NCBI GenBank assembly: GCA_028752905.1
Contig: JAQNBH010000002.1
Span: forward strand, 22,765,059-22,829,058
Source: Cladorhizidae sp. MBARI D1340-BT2
Taxonomy: Eukaryota; Porifera; Demospongiae; Poecilosclerida; Cladorhizidae
Direction: 5' to 3'
DNA length: 64,000 bases
Part shown: positions 46,503 to 61,500 of the stretch, piece after piece
Position numbering within the stretch: the first letter of the stretch is position 1
How the letters are laid out: every line of letters starts with the position of its first letter
Program-made: the position numbers and the translations under genes
Notes under the pieces: model-generated
The model's database searches: none
What the model was told of the DNA's origin: nothing
Seen by the model: only the letters and a program-made list of their open reading frames with translations

Positions 46503-49500
46503 TCAAGTAAGAGTACAATTCATAACTGCCCTAATTAACAAGACCAAAGTCCCAGATTTTGTCAACTGATAGAGAAGGCCCTTATCTGCAACATGTGAAC
46601 AGATTATCAATAAATGTAGTGGTTTTTCACTGGCAGGCCACCGCTTTGGCAACTGGAAAACGCCAGGAAAAATCACAAACCTTACCACTTCAAATCACCA
46701 TAACTTGCTAATACTTAGAGTACTCAAAATTTTGGCACATACAAAAGACAGATAATTAGAAGGGCTATTCGGTGATATAAAAATTATCTTTTTTGGGTAA
46801 AGTGTAGAAAAGTTATGAGCTTCACGGCAAAAAAACAAGATTTTCGGGGGGAAAATGAGAAACATATAGACCAAATTAGGGCAAATATCAAGAACATGTT
46901 TAGCATCAAGTAAGAGTACAATTCATAACTGCCCTAATTAACAAGACCAAAGTCCCAGATTTTGTCAACTGATAGAGAAGGCCCTTATCTGCAACATGTG
47001 AACAGATTATCAATAAATGTAGTGGTTTTTCACTGGCAGGCCACCGCTTTGGCAACTGGAAAACGCCAGGAAAAATCACAAACCTTACCACTTCAAATCA
47101 TCATAACTTCCTAATACTTAGAGTACTCAAAACTTTGGCACGTACAAAAGACAGATAATTAGAAGGGCTATTCGGTGATATAAAAATTATCTTTTTTGGA
47201 TAATGTGTAGAAAAGTTATGAGCTTCACGGCAAAAAAACAAGATTTTCGGGGGGGAAATGAGAAACATATAGACCAAATTAGGGCAAATATCAAGATAGA
47301 GAACACATAATGAAACCTATCATTCGAATCATATCAAGTCCATTACAGTAAAGTGTGCAGAATATTATGGATGTTTGATATCAACAGAGAGCACAGAGAG
47401 AGACCTATCTTAATAGCTATATATCAAGTTTATTCAGTGAAGTGTGGAGAATCTATTTAGCATCAAGAGAGAGCAGAGAGAAACCTATCTTGTGATTCTA
47501 TCAAGTCCATTACTGTGAAGTATGTGGAATATACGGATGTTTGGTATCAAGAGAGAGAACAGAGAGAGGCCTACCTTTAGAGCTATATATCAAGTCTATT
47601 CAGTGAAGTGTGGAGAATCTATGAAGCTAACATGTTTAGCTCAAGATAGAGAACACTGAGAGATACCTATCTTGCAAGTCCATTACAGTGAAGTGTGCAG
47701 AATATATGGATGTTTGGTATCAAGAGAGAGCACTTGGAGAGTCCTATCTTAATAGCTGTATAACAAGTCTATTCAGTGAAGTGTGGATAATCTACGAAGC
47801 TAACATGTTTAGCATCAAGTAAGAGTACAATTCATAACTGCCCTAATTAACAAGACCAAAGTCCCAGATTTTGTCAACTGATAGAGAAGGCCCTTATCTG
47901 CAACATGTGAACAGATTATCAATAAATGTAGTGGTTTTTCACTGGCAGGCCACCGCTTTGGCAACTGGAAAACGCCAGGAAAAATCCCAAACCTTACCAC
48001 TTCAAATCACCATAACTTGCTAATACTTAGAGTACTCAAAATTTTGGCACGTACAAAAGACAGATAATTAGAAGGGCTATTCGGTGATATAAAAATTATC
48101 TTTTTTGGGTAAAGTGTAGAAAAGTTATGAGCTTCACGGCAAAAAAACAAGATTTTCGGGGGGGAAATGAGAAACATATAGACCAAATTAGGGCAAATAT
48201 CAAGATAGAGAACACATAATGAAACCTATCATTCGAATCATATCAAGTCCATTACAGTAAAGTGTGCAGAATATTATGGATGTTTGATATCAACAGAGAG
48301 CACAGAGAGAGACCTATCTTAATAGCTATATATCAAGTTTATTCAGTGAAGTGTGGAGAATCTATTTAGCATCAAGAGAGAGCAGAGAGAAACCTATCTT
48401 GTGATTCTATCAAGTCCATTACTGTGAAGTATGTGGAATATACAGATGTTTGGTATCAAGAGAGAGAACAGAGAGAGGTCTACCTTTAGAGCTATATATC
48501 AAGTCTATTCAGTGAAGTGTGGAGAATCTATGAAGCTAACATGTTTAGCTCAAGATAGAGAACACTGAGAGATACCTATCTTGCAAGTCCATTACAGTGA
48601 AGTGTGCAGAATATATGGATGTTTGATATCAAGAGAGAGCACTTGGAGAGTCCTATCTTAATAGCTGTATAACAAGTCTATTCAGTGAAGTGTGGATAAT
48701 CTACGAAGCTAACATGTTTAGCATCAAGTAAGAGTACAATTCATAACTGCCCTAATTAACAAGACCAAAGTCCCAGATTTTGTCAACTGATAGAGAAGGC
48801 CCTTATCTGCAACATGTGAACAGATTATCAATAAATGTAGTGGTTTTTCACTGGCAGGCCACCGCTTTGGCAACTGGAAAACGCCAGGAAAAATCACAAA
48901 CCTTACCACTTCAAATCACCATAACTTGCTAATACTTAGAGTACTCAAAATTTTGGCACGTACAAAAGACAGATAATTAGAAGGGCTATTCGGTGATATA
49001 AAAATTATCTTTTTTGGGTAAAGTGTAGAAAAGTTATGAGCTTCACGGCAAAAAAACAAGATTTTCGGGGGGAAAATGAGAAACATATAGACCAAATTAG
49101 GGCAAATATCAAGAACATGTTTAGCATCAAGTAAGAGTACAATTCATAACTGCCCTAATTAACAAGACCAAAGTCCCAGATTTTGTCAACTGATAGAGAA
49201 GGCCCTTATCTGCAACATGTGAACAGATTATCAATAAATGTAGTGGTTTTTCACTGGCAGGCCACCGCTTTGGCAACTGGAAAACGCCAGGAAAAATCAC
49301 AAACCTTACCACTTCAAATCACCATAACTTGCTAATACTTAGAGTACTCAAAATTTTGGCACGTACAAAAGAGAGATAATTAGAAGAGCTATCCGGTGAT
49401 ATAAAAATTATCTTTTTTGGGTAAAGTGTAGAAAAGTTATGAGCTTCACGGCAAAAAAACAAGATTTTCGGGGGGAAAATGAGAAACATATAGACCAAAT

Positions 49501-51853
49501 TAGGGCAAATATCAAGATAGAGAACACATAATGAAACCTATCATTCGAATCATATCAAGTCCATTACAGTAAAGTGTGCAGAATATTATGGATGTTTGAT
49601 ATCAACAGAGAGCACAGAGAGAGACCTATCTTAATAGCTATATATCAAGTTTATTCAGTGAAGTGTGGAGAATCTATTTAGCATCAAGAGAGAGCAGAGA
49701 GAAACCTATCTTGTGATTCTATCAAGTCCATTACTGTGAAGTATGTGGAATATACGGATGTTTGGTATCAAGAGAGAGAACAGAGAGAGGCCTACCTTTA
49801 GAGCTATATATCAAGTCTATTCAGTGAAGTGTGGAGAATCTATGAAGCTAACATGTTTAGCTCAAGATAGAGAACACTGAGAGATACCTATCTTGCAAGT
49901 CCATTACAGTTAAGTGTGCAGAATATATGGATGTTTGGTATCAAGAGAGAGCACTTGGAGAGTCCTATCTTAATAGCTGTATAACAAGTCTATTCAGTGA
50001 AGTGTGGATAATCTACGAAGCTAACATGTTTAGCATCAAGTAAGAGTACAATTCATAACTGCCCTAATTAACAAGACCAAAGTCCCAGATTTTGTCAACT
50101 GATAGAGAAGGCCCTTATCTGCAACATGTGAACAGATTATCAATAAATGTAGTGGTTTTTCACTGGCAGGCCACCGCTTTGGCAACTGGAAAACGCCAGG
50201 AAAAATCACAAACCTTACCACTTCAAATCACCATAACTTGCTAATACTTAGAGTACTCAAAATTTTGGCACATACAAAAGAGAGATAATTAGAAGAGCTA
50301 TCCGGTGATATAAAAATTATCTTTTTTGGGTAAAGTGTAGAAAAGTTATGAGCTTCACGGCAAAAAAACAAGATTTTCGGGGGAAAAATGAGAAACATAT
50401 AGACCAAATTAGGGCAAATATCAAGATAGAGAACACATAATGAAACCTATCATTCGAATCATATCAAGTCCATTACAGTAAAGTGTGCAGAATATTATGG
50501 ATGTTTGATATCAACAGAGAGCACAGAGAGAGACCTATCTTAATAGCTATATATCAAGTTTATTCAGTGAAGTGTGGAGAATCTATTTAGCATCAAGAGA
50601 GAGCAGAGAGAAACCTATCTTGTGATTCTATCAAGTCCATTACTGTGAAGTATGCGGAATATACGGATGTTTGGTATCAAGAGAGAGAACAGAGAGAGGC
50701 CTACCTTTAGAGCTATATATCAAGTCTATTCAGTGAAGTGTGGAGAATCTATGAAGCTAACATGTTTAGCTCAAGATAGAGAACACTGAGAGATACCTAT
50801 CTTGCAAGTCCATTACAGTGAAGTGTGCAGAATATATGGATGTTTGGTATCAAGAGAGAGCACTTGGAGAGTCCTATCTTAATAGCTGTATAACAAGTCT
50901 ATTCAGTGAAGTGTGGATAATCTACGAAGCTAACATGTTTAGCATCAAGTAAGAGTACAATTCATAACTGCCCTAATTAACAAGACCAAAGTCCCAGATT
51001 TTGTCAACTGATAGAGAAGGCCCTTATCTGCAACATGTGAACAGATTATCAATAAATGTAGTGGTTTTTCACTGGCAGGCCACCGCTTTGGCAACTGGAA
51101 AACGCCAGGAAAAATCCCAAACCTTACCACTTCAAATCACCATAACTTGCTAATACTTAGAGTACTCAAAATTTTGGCAAGTACAAAAGACAGATAATTA
51201 GAAGGGCTATTCGGTGATATAAAAATTATCTTTTTTGGGTAAAGTGTAGAAAAGTTATGAGCTTCACGGCAAAAAAACAAGATTTTCGGGGGGGAAATGA
51301 GAAACATATAGACCAAATTAGGGCAAATATCAAGATAGAGAACACATAATGAAACCTATCATTCGAATCATATCAAGTCCATTACAGTAAAGTGTGCAGA
51401 ATATTATGGATGTTTGATATCAACAGAGAGCACAGAGAGAGACCTATCTTAATAGCTATATATCAAGTTTATTCAGTGAAGTGTGGAGAATCTATTTAGC
51501 ATCAAGAGAGAGCAGAGAGAAACCTATCTTGTGATTCTATCAAGTCCATTACTGTGAAGTATGTGGAATATACAGATGTTTGGTATCAAGAGAGAGAACA
51601 GAGAGAGGTCTACCTTTAGAGCTATATATCAAGTCTATTCAGTGAAGTGTGGAGAATCTATGAAGCTAACATGTTTAGCTCAAGATAGAGAACACTGAGA
51701 GATACCTATCTTGCAAGTCCATTACAGTGAAGTGTGCAGAATATATGGATGTTTGATATCAAGAGAGAGCACTTGGAGAGTCCTATCTTAATAGCTGTAT
51801 AACAAGTCTATTCAGTGAAGTGTGGATAATCTACGAAGCTAACATGTTTAGCA
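46503..51853 (+). repeat. Higher-order heptamer S-L-L-S-L-L-L, copy 1 (5351 bp)
   Basis: Unit starts are S 46503, L 46906, L 47815, S 48724, L 49127, L 50036 and L 50945. The order and total length equal the heptamers at 53170 and 58520, but many variants differ, so this is the more diverged copy. The L at 46906 is a hybrid: alpha-type ATCATCATAACTTCC in an L followed by ATTCGGTG and GGATAATG. Confidence 0.88.
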
Positions 51854-53169
51854 TCAAGTAAGAGTACAATTCATAACTGCCCTAATTAACAAGACCAAAG
51901 TCCCAGATTTTGTCAACTGATAGAGAAGGCCCTTATCTGCAACATGTGAACAGATTATCAATAAATGTAGTGGTTTTTCACTGGCAGGCCACCGCTTTGG
52001 CAACTGGAAAACGCCAGGAAAAATCCCAAACCTTACCACTTCAAATCACCATAACTTGCTAATACTTAGAGTACTCAAAATTTTGGCACATACAAAAGAC
52101 AGATAATTAGAAGGGCTATTCGGTGATATAAAAATTATCTTTTTTGGGTAAAGTGTAGAAAAGTTATGAGCTTCACGGCAAAAAAACAAGATTTTCGGGG
52201 GGAAAATGAGAAACATATAGACCAAATTAGGGCAAATATCAAGAACATGTTTAGCATCAAGTAAGAGTACAATTCATAACTGCCCTAATTAACAAGACCA
52301 AAGTCCCAGATTTTGTCAACTGATAGAGAAGGCCCTTATCTGCAACATGTGAACAGATTATCAATAAATGTAGTGGTTTTTCACTGGCAGGCCACCGCTT
52401 TGGCAACTGGAAAACGCCAGGAAAAATCACAAACCTTACCACTTCAAATCACCATAACTTGCTAATACTTAGAGTACTCAAAATTTTGGCACGTATATAC
52501 AAAAGACAGATAATTAGAAGGGCTATTCGGTGATATAAAAATTATCTTTTTTGGATAATGTGTAGAAAAGTTATGAGCTTCACGGCAAAAAAACAAGATT
52601 TTCGGGGGGGAAATGAGAAACATATAGACCAAATTAGGGCAAATATCAAGATAGAGAACACATAATGAAACCTATCATTCGAATCATATCAAGTCCATTA
52701 CAGTAAAGTGTGCAGAATATTATGGATGTTTGATATCAACAGAGAGCACAGAGAGAGACCTATCTTAATAGCTATATATCAAGTTTATTCAGTGAAGTGT
52801 GGAGAATCTATTTAGCATCAAGAGAGAGCAGAGAGAAACCTATCTTGTGATTCTATCAAGTCCATTACTGTGAAGTATGTGGAATATACGGATGTTTGGT
52901 ATCAAGAGAGAGAACAGAGAGAGGCCTACCTTTAGAGCTATATATCAAGTCTATTCAGTGAAGTGTGGAGAATCTATGAAGCTAACATGTTTAGCTCAAG
53001 ATAGAGAACACTGAGAGATACCTATCTTGCAAGTCCATTACAGTGAAGTGTGCAGAATATATGGATGTTTGGTATCAAGAGAGAGCACTTGGAGAGTCCT
53101 ATCTTAATAGCTGTATAACAAGTCTATTCAGTGAAGTGTGGATAATCTACGAAGCTAACATGTTTAGCA
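51854..53169 (+). repeat. S-L dimer with a 913-bp L
   Basis: Unit starts are S 51854 and L 52257. The L has four extra bases at about 52494-52499 (ACGTATATACAAAAG instead of ACGTACAAAAG), the only such event in the window, and shares GGATAATG with the L at 46906. This pair sits between heptamer copies 1 and 2. Confidence 0.92.
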
Positions 53170-56100
53170 TCAAGTAAGAGTACAATTCATAACTGCCCTA
53201 ATTAACAAGACCAAAGTCCCAGATTTTGTCAACTGATAGAGAAGGCCCTTATCTGCAACATGTGAACAGATTATCAATAAATGTAGTGGTTTTTCACTGG
53301 CAGGCCACCGCTTTGGCAACTGGAAAACGCCAGGAAAAATCACAAACCTTACCACTTCAAATCACCATAACTTGCTAATACTTAGAGTACTCAAAATTTT
53401 GGCACGTACAAAAGACAGATAATTAGAAGGGCTATTCGGTGATATAAAAATTATCTTTTTTGGGTAAAGTGTAGAAAAGTTATGAGCTTCACGGCAAAAA
53501 AACAAGATTTTCGGGGGGAAAATGAGAAACATATAGACCAAATTAGGGCAAATATCAAGAACATGTTTAGCATCAAGTAAGAGTACAATTCATAACTGCC
53601 CTAATTAACAAGACCAAAGTCCCAGATTTTGTCAACTGATAGAGAAGGCCCTTATCTGCAACATGTGAACAGATTATCAATAAATGTAGTGGTTTTTCAC
53701 TGGCAGGCCACCGCTTTGGCAACTGGAAAACGCCAGGAAAAATCACAAACCTTACCACTTCAAATCACATAACTTGCTAATACTTAGAGTACTCAAAATT
53801 TTGGCACGTACAAAAGAGAGATAATTAGAAGAGCTATCCGGTGATATAAAAATTATCTTTTTTGGGTAAAGTGTAGAAAAGTTATGAGCTTCACGGCAAA
53901 AAAACAAGATTTTCGGGGGGAAAATGAGAAACATATAGACCAAATTAGGGCAAATATCAAGATAGAGAACACATAATGAAACCTATCATTCGAATCATAT
54001 CAAGTCCATTACAGTAAAGTGTGCAGAATATTATGGATGTTTGATATCAACAGAGAGCACAGAGAGAGACCTATCTTAATAGCTATATATCAAGTTTATT
54101 CAGTGAAGTGTGGAGAATCTATTTAGCATCAAGAGAGAGCAGAGAGAAACCTATCTTGTGATTCTATCAAGTCCATTACTGTGAAGTATGCGGAATATAC
54201 GGATGTTTGGTATCAAGAGAGAGAACAGAGAGAGGCCTACCTTTAGAGCTATATATCAAGTCTATTCAGTGAAGTGTGGAGAATCTATGAAGCTAACATG
54301 TTTAGCTCAAGATAGAGAACACTGAGAGATACCTATCTTGCAAGTCCATTACAGTTAAGTGTGCAGAATATATGGATGTTTGGTATCAAGAGAGAGCACT
54401 TGGAGAGTCCTATCTTAATAGCTGTATAACAAGTCTATTCAGTGAAGTGTGGATAATCTACGAAGCTAACATGTTTAGCATCAAGTAAGAGTACAATTCA
54501 TAACTGCCCTAATTAACAAGACCAAAGTCCCAGATTTTGTCAACTGATAGAGAAGGCCCTTATCTGCAACATGTGAACAGATTATCAATAAATGTAGTGG
54601 TTTTTCACTGGCAGGCCACCGCTTTGGCAACTGGAAAACGCCAGGAAAAATCCCAAACCTTACCACTTCAAATCACCATAACTTGCTAATACTTAGAGTA
54701 CTCAAAATTTTGGCACGTACAAAAGACAGATAATTAGAAGAGCTATCCGGTGATATAAAAATTATCTTTTTTGGGTAAAGTGTAGCAAAGTTATGAGCTT
54801 CACGGCAAAAAAACAAGATTTTCGGGGGGAAAATGAGAAACATATAGACCAAATTAGGGCAAATATCAAGATAGAGAACACATAATGAAACCTATCATTC
54901 GAATCATATCAAGTCCATTACAGTAAAGTGTGCAGAATATTATGGATGTTTGATATCAACAGAGAGCACAGAGAGAGACCTATCTTAATAGCTATATATC
55001 AAGTTTATTCAGTGAAGTGTGGAGAATCTATTTAGCATCAAGAGAGAGCAGAGAGAAACCTATCTTGTGATTCTATCAAGTCCATTACTGTGAAGTATGC
55101 GGAATATACGGATGTTTGGTATCAAGAGAGAGAACAGAGAGAGGCCTACCTTTAGAGCTATATATCAAGTCTATTCAGTGAAGTGTGGAGAATCTATGAA
55201 GCTAACATGTTTAGCTCAAGATAGAGAACACTGAGAGATACCTATCTTGCAAGTCCATTACAGTTAAGTGTGCAGAATATATGGATGTTTGGTATCAAGA
55301 GAGAGCACTTGGAGAGTCCTATCTTAATAGCTGTATAACAAGTCTATTCAGTGAAGTGTGGATAATCTACGAAGCTAACATGTTTAGCATCAAGTAAGAG
55401 TACAATTCATAACTGCCCTAATTAACAAGACCAAAGTCCCAGATTTTGTCAACTGATAGAGAAGGCCCTTATCTGCAACATGTGAACAGATTATCAATAA
55501 ATGTAGTGGTTTTTCACTGGCAGGCCACCGCTTTGGCAACTGGAAAACGCCAGGAAAAATCACAAACCTTACCACTTCAAATCACCATAACTTGCTAATA
55601 CTTAGAGTACTCAAAATTTTGGCACGTACAAAAGACAGATAATTAGAAGGGCTATTCGGTGATATAAAAATTATATTTTTTGGGTAAAGTGTAGTAAAGT
55701 TATGAGCTTCACGGCAAAAAAACAAGATTTTCGGGGGGAAAATGAGAAACATATAGACCAAATTAGGGCAAATATCAAGAACATGTTTAGCATCAAGTAA
55801 GAGTACAATTCATAACTGCCCTAATTAACAAGACCAAAGTCCCAGATTTTGTCAACTGATAGAGAAGGCCCTTATCTGAAACATGTGAACAGATTATCAA
55901 TAAATGTAGTGGTTTTTCACTGGCAGGCCACCGCTTTGGCAACTGGAAAACGCCAGGAAAAATCACAAACCTTACCACTTCAAATCACCATAACTTGCTA
56001 ATACTTAGAGTACTCAAAATTTTGGCACATACAAAAGAGAGATAATTAGAAGAGCTATCCGGTGATATAAAAATTATCTTTTTTGGGTAAAGTGTAGAAA

Positions 56101-58519
56101 AGTTATGAGCTTCACGGCAAAAAAACAAGATTTTCGGGGGGAAAATGAGAAACATATAGACCAAATTAGGGCAAATATCAAGATAGAGAACACATAATGA
56201 AACCTATCATTCGAATCATATCAAGTCCATTACAGTAAAGTGTGCAGAATATTATGGATGTTTGATATCAACAGAGAGCACAGAGAGAGACCTATCTTAA
56301 TAGCTATATATCAAGTTTATTCAGTGAAGTGTGGAGAATCTATTTAGCATCAAGAGAGAGCAGAGAGAAACCTATCTTGTGATTCTATCAAGTCCATTAC
56401 TGTGAAGTATGCGGAATATACGGATGTTTGGTATCAAGAGAGAGAACAGAGAGAGGCCTACCTTTAGAGCTATATATCAAGTCTATTCAGTGAAGTGTGG
56501 AGAATCTATGAAGCTAACATGTTTAGCTCAAGATAGAGAACACTGAGAGATACCTATCTTGCAAGTCCATTACAGTGAAGTGTGCAGAATATATGGATGT
56601 TTGGTATCAAGAGAGAGCACTTGGAGAGTCCTATCTTAATAGCTGTATAACAAGTCTATTCAGTGAAGTGTGGATAATCTACGAAGCTAACATGTTTAGC
56701 ATCAAGTAAGAGTACAATTCATAACTGCCCTAATTAACAAGACCAAAGTCCCAGATTTTGTCAACTGATAGAGAAGGCCCTTATCTGCAACATGTGAACA
56801 GATTATCAATAAATGTAGTGGTTTTTCACTGGCAGGCCACCGCTTTGGCAACTGGAAAACGCCAGGAAAAATCACAAACCTTACCACTTCAAATCACCAT
56901 AACTTGCTAATACTTAGAGTACTCAAAATTTTGGCACGTACAAAAGACAGATAATTAGAAGGGCTATTCGGTGATATAAAAATTATCTTTTTTGGGTAAA
57001 GTGTAGAAAAGTTATGAGCTTCACGGCAAAAAAACAAGATTTTCGGGGGGGAAATGAGAAACATATAGACCAAATTAGGGCAAATATCAAGATAGAGAAC
57101 ACATAATGAAACCTATCATTCGAATCATATCAAGTCCATTACAGTAAAGTGTGCAGAATATTATGGATGTTTGATATCAACAGAGAGCACAGAGAGAGAC
57201 CTATCTTAATAGCTATATATCAAGTTTATTCAGTGAAGTGTGGAGAATCTATTTAGCATCAAGAGAGAGCAGAGAGAAACCTATCTTGTGATTCTATCAA
57301 GTCCATTACTGTGAAGTATGCGGAATATACGGATGTTTGGTATCAAGAGAGAGAACAGAGAGAGGCCTACCTTTAGAGCTATATATCAAGTCTATTCAGT
57401 GAAGTGTGGAGAATCTATGAAGCTAACATGTTTAGCTCAAGATAGAGAACACTGAGAGATACCTATCTTGCAAGTCCATTACAGTGAAGTGTGCAGAATA
57501 TATGGATGTTTGGTATCAAGAGAGAGCACTTGGAGAGTCCTATCTTAATAGCTGTATAACAAGTCTATTCAGTGAAGTGTGGATAATCTACGAAGCTAAC
57601 ATGTTTAGCATCAAGTAAGAGTACAATTCATAACTGCCCTAATTAACAAGACCAAAGTCCCAGATTTTGTCAACTGATAGAGAAGGCCCTTATCTGCAAC
57701 ATGTGAACAGATTATCAATAAATGTAGTGGTTTTTCACTGGCAGGCCACCGCTTTGGCAACTGGAAAACGCCAGGAAAAATCCCAAACCTTACCACTTCA
57801 AATCACCATAACTTGCTAATACTTAGAGTACTCAAAATTTTGGCACGTACAAAAGACAGATAATTAGAAGGGCTATTCGGTGATATAAAAATTATCTTTT
57901 TTGGGTAAAGTGTAGAAAAGTTATGAGCTTCACGGCAAAAAAACAAGATTTTCGGGGGGAAAATGAGAAACATATAGACCAAATTAGGGCAAATATCAAG
58001 ATAGAGAACACATAATGAAACCTATCATTCGAATCATATCAAGTCCATTACAGTAAAGTGTGCAGAATATTATGGATGTTTGATATCAACAGAGAGCACA
58101 GAGAGAGACCTATCTTAATAGCTATATATCAAGTTTATTCAGTGAAGTGTGGAGAATCTATTTAGCATCAAGAGAGAGCAGAGAGAAACCTATCTTGTGA
58201 TTCTATCAAGTCCATTACTGTGAAGTATGCGGAATATACGGATGTTTGGTATCAAGAGAGAGAACAGAGAGAGGCCTACCTTTAGAGCTATATATCAAGT
58301 CTATTCAGTGAAGTGTGGAGAATCTATGAAGCTAACATGTTTAGCTCAAGATAGAGAACACTGAGAGATACCTATCTTGCAAGTCCATTACAGTGAAGTG
58401 TGCAGAATATATGGATGTTTGGTATCAAGAGAGAGCACTTGGAGAGTCCTATCTTAATAGCTGTATAACAAGTCTATTCAGTGAAGTGTGGATAATCTAC
58501 GAAGCTAACATGTTTAGCA
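53170..58519 (+). repeat. Higher-order heptamer S-L-L-S-L-L-L, copy 2 (5350 bp)
   Basis: Unit starts are S 53170, L 53573 (908 bp; one C lost in AAATCACATAAC near 53767), L 54481, S 55390, L 55793, L 56702 and L 57611. It shares private variants with copy 3 at 5351 bp: GTAGCAAAG at 54781 and TTATATTTTTTGGG with GTAGTAAAG near 55671-55699. Confidence 0.92.
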
Positions 58520-61500
58520 TCAAGTAAGAGTACAATTCATAACTGCCCTAATTAACAAGACCAAAGTCCCAGATTTTGTCAACTGATAGAGAAGGCCCTT
58601 ATCTGCAACATGTGAACAGATTATCAATAAATGTAGTGGTTTTTCACTGGCAGGCCACCGCTTTGGCAACTGGAAAACGCCAGGAAAAATCACAAACCTT
58701 ACCACTTCAAATCACCATAACTTGCTAATACTTAGAGTACTCAAAATTTTGGCACGTACAAAAGACAGATAATTAGAAGGGCTATTCGGTGATATAAAAA
58801 TTATCTTTTTTGGGTAAAGTGTAGAAAAGTTATGAGCTTCACGGCAAAAAAACAAGATTTTCGGGGGGAAAATGAGAAACATATAGACCAAATTAGGGCA
58901 AATATCAAGAACATGTTTAGCATCAAGTAAGAGTACAATTCATAACTGCCCTAATTAACAAGACCAAAGTCCCAGATTTTGTCAACTGATAGAGAAGGCC
59001 CTTATCTGCAACATGTGAACAGATTATCAATAAATGTAGTGGTTTTTCACTGGCAGGCCACCGCTTTGGCAACTGGAAAACGCCAGGAAAAATCACAAAC
59101 CTTACCACTTCAAATCACCATAACTTGCTAATACTTAGAGTACTCAAAATTTTGGCACGTACAAAAGAGAGATAATTAGAAGAGCTATCCGGTGATATAA
59201 AAATTATCTTTTTGGGGTAAAGTGTAGAAAAGTTATGAGCTTCACGGCAAAAAAACAAGATTTTCGGGGGGAAAATGAGAAACATATAGACCAAATTAGG
59301 GCAAATATCAAGATAGAGAACACATAATGAAACCTATCATTCGAATCATATCAAGTCCATTACAGTAAAGTGTGCAGAATATTATGGATGTTTGATATCA
59401 ACAGAGAGCACAGAGAGAGACCTATCTTAATAGCTATATATCAAGTTTATTCAGTGAAGTGTGGAGAATCTATTTAGCATCAAGAGAGAGCAGAGAGAAA
59501 CCTATCTTGTGATTCTATCAAGTCCATTACTGTGAAGTATGCGGAATATACGGATGTTTGGTATCAAGAGAGAGAACAGAGAGAGGCCTACCTTTAGAGC
59601 TATATATCAAGTCTATTCAGTGAAGTGTGGAGAATCTATGAAGCTAACATGTTTAGCTCAAGATAGAGAACACTGAGAGATACCTATCTTGCAAGTCCAT
59701 TACAGTTAAGTGTGCAGAATATATGGATGTTTGGTATCAAGAGAGAGCACTTGGAGAGTCCTATCTTAATAGCTGTATAACAAGTCTATTCAGTGAAGTG
59801 TGGATAATCTACGAAGCTAACATGTTTAGCATCAAGTAAGAGTACAATTCATAACTGCCCTAATTAACAAGACCAAAGTCCCAGATTTTGTCAACTGATA
59901 GAGAAGGCCCTTATCTGCAACATGTGAACAGATTATCAATAAATGTAGTGGTTTTTCACTGGCAGGCCACCGCTTTGGCAACTGGAAAACGCCAGGAAAA
60001 ATCCCAAACCTTACCACTTCAAATCACCATAACTTGCTAATACTTAGAGTACTCAAAATTTTGGCACGTACAAAAGACAGATAATTAGAAGAGCTATCCG
60101 GTGATATAAAAATTATCTTTTTTGGGTAAAGTGTAGCAAAGTTATGAGCTTCACGGCAAAAAAACAAGATTTTCGGGGGGAAAATGAGAAACATATAGAC
60201 CAAATTAGGGCAAATATCAAGATAGAGAACACATAATGAAACCTATCATTCGAATCATATCAAGTCCATTACAGTAAAGTGTGCAGAATATTATGGATGT
60301 TTGATATCAACAGAGAGCACAGAGAGAGACCTATCTTAATAGCTATATATCAAGTTTATTCAGTGAAGTGTGGAGAATCTATTTAGCATCAAGAGAGAGC
60401 AGAGAGAAACCTATCTTGTGATTCTATCAAGTCCATTACTGTGAAGTATGCGGAATATACGGATGTTTGGTATCAAGAGAGAGAACAGAGAGAGGCCTAC
60501 CTTTAGAGCTATATATCAAGTCTATTCAGTGAAGTGTGGAGAATCTATGAAGCTAACATGTTTAGCTCAAGATAGAGAACACTGAGAGATACCTATCTTG
60601 CAAGTCCATTACAGTTAAGTGTGCAGAATATATGGATGTTTGGTATCAAGAGAGAGCACTTGGAGAGTCCTATCTTAATAGCTGTATAACAAGTCTATTC
60701 AGTGAAGTGTGGATAATCTACGAAGCTAACATGTTTAGCATCAAGTAAGAGTACAATTCATAACTGCCCTAATTAACAAGACCAAAGTCCCAGATTTTGT
60801 CAACTGATAGAGAAGGCCCTTATCTGCAACATGTGAACAGATTATCAATAAATGTAGTGGTTTTTCACTGGCAGGCCACCGCTTTGGCAACTGGAAAACG
60901 CCAGGAAAAATCACAAACCTTACCACTTCAAATCACCATAACTTGCTAATACTTAGAGTACTCAAAATTTTGGCACGTACAAAAGACAGATAATTAGAAG
61001 GGCTATTCGGTGATATAAAAATTATATTTTTTGGGTAAAGTGTAGTAAAGTTATGAGCTTCACGGCAAAAAAACAAGATTTTCGGGGGAAAAATGAGAAA
61101 CATATAGACCAAATTAGGGCAAATATCAAGAACATGTTTAGCATCAAGTAAGAGTACAATTCATAACTGCCCTAATTAACAAGACCAAAGTCCCAGATTT
61201 TGTCAACTGATAGAGAAGGCCCTTATCTGCAACATGTGAACAGATTATCAATAAATGTAGTGGTTTTTCACTGGCAGGCCACCGCTTTGGCAACTGGAAA
61301 ACGCCAGGAAAAATCACAAACCTTACCACTTCAAATCACCATAACTTGCTAATACTTAGAGTACTCAAAATTTTGGCACATACAAAAGAGAGATAATTAG
61401 AAGAGCTATCCGGTGATATAAAAATTATCTTTTTTGGGTAAAGTGTAGCAAAGTTATGAGCTTCACGGCAAAAAAACAAGATTTTCGGGGGGAAAATGAG

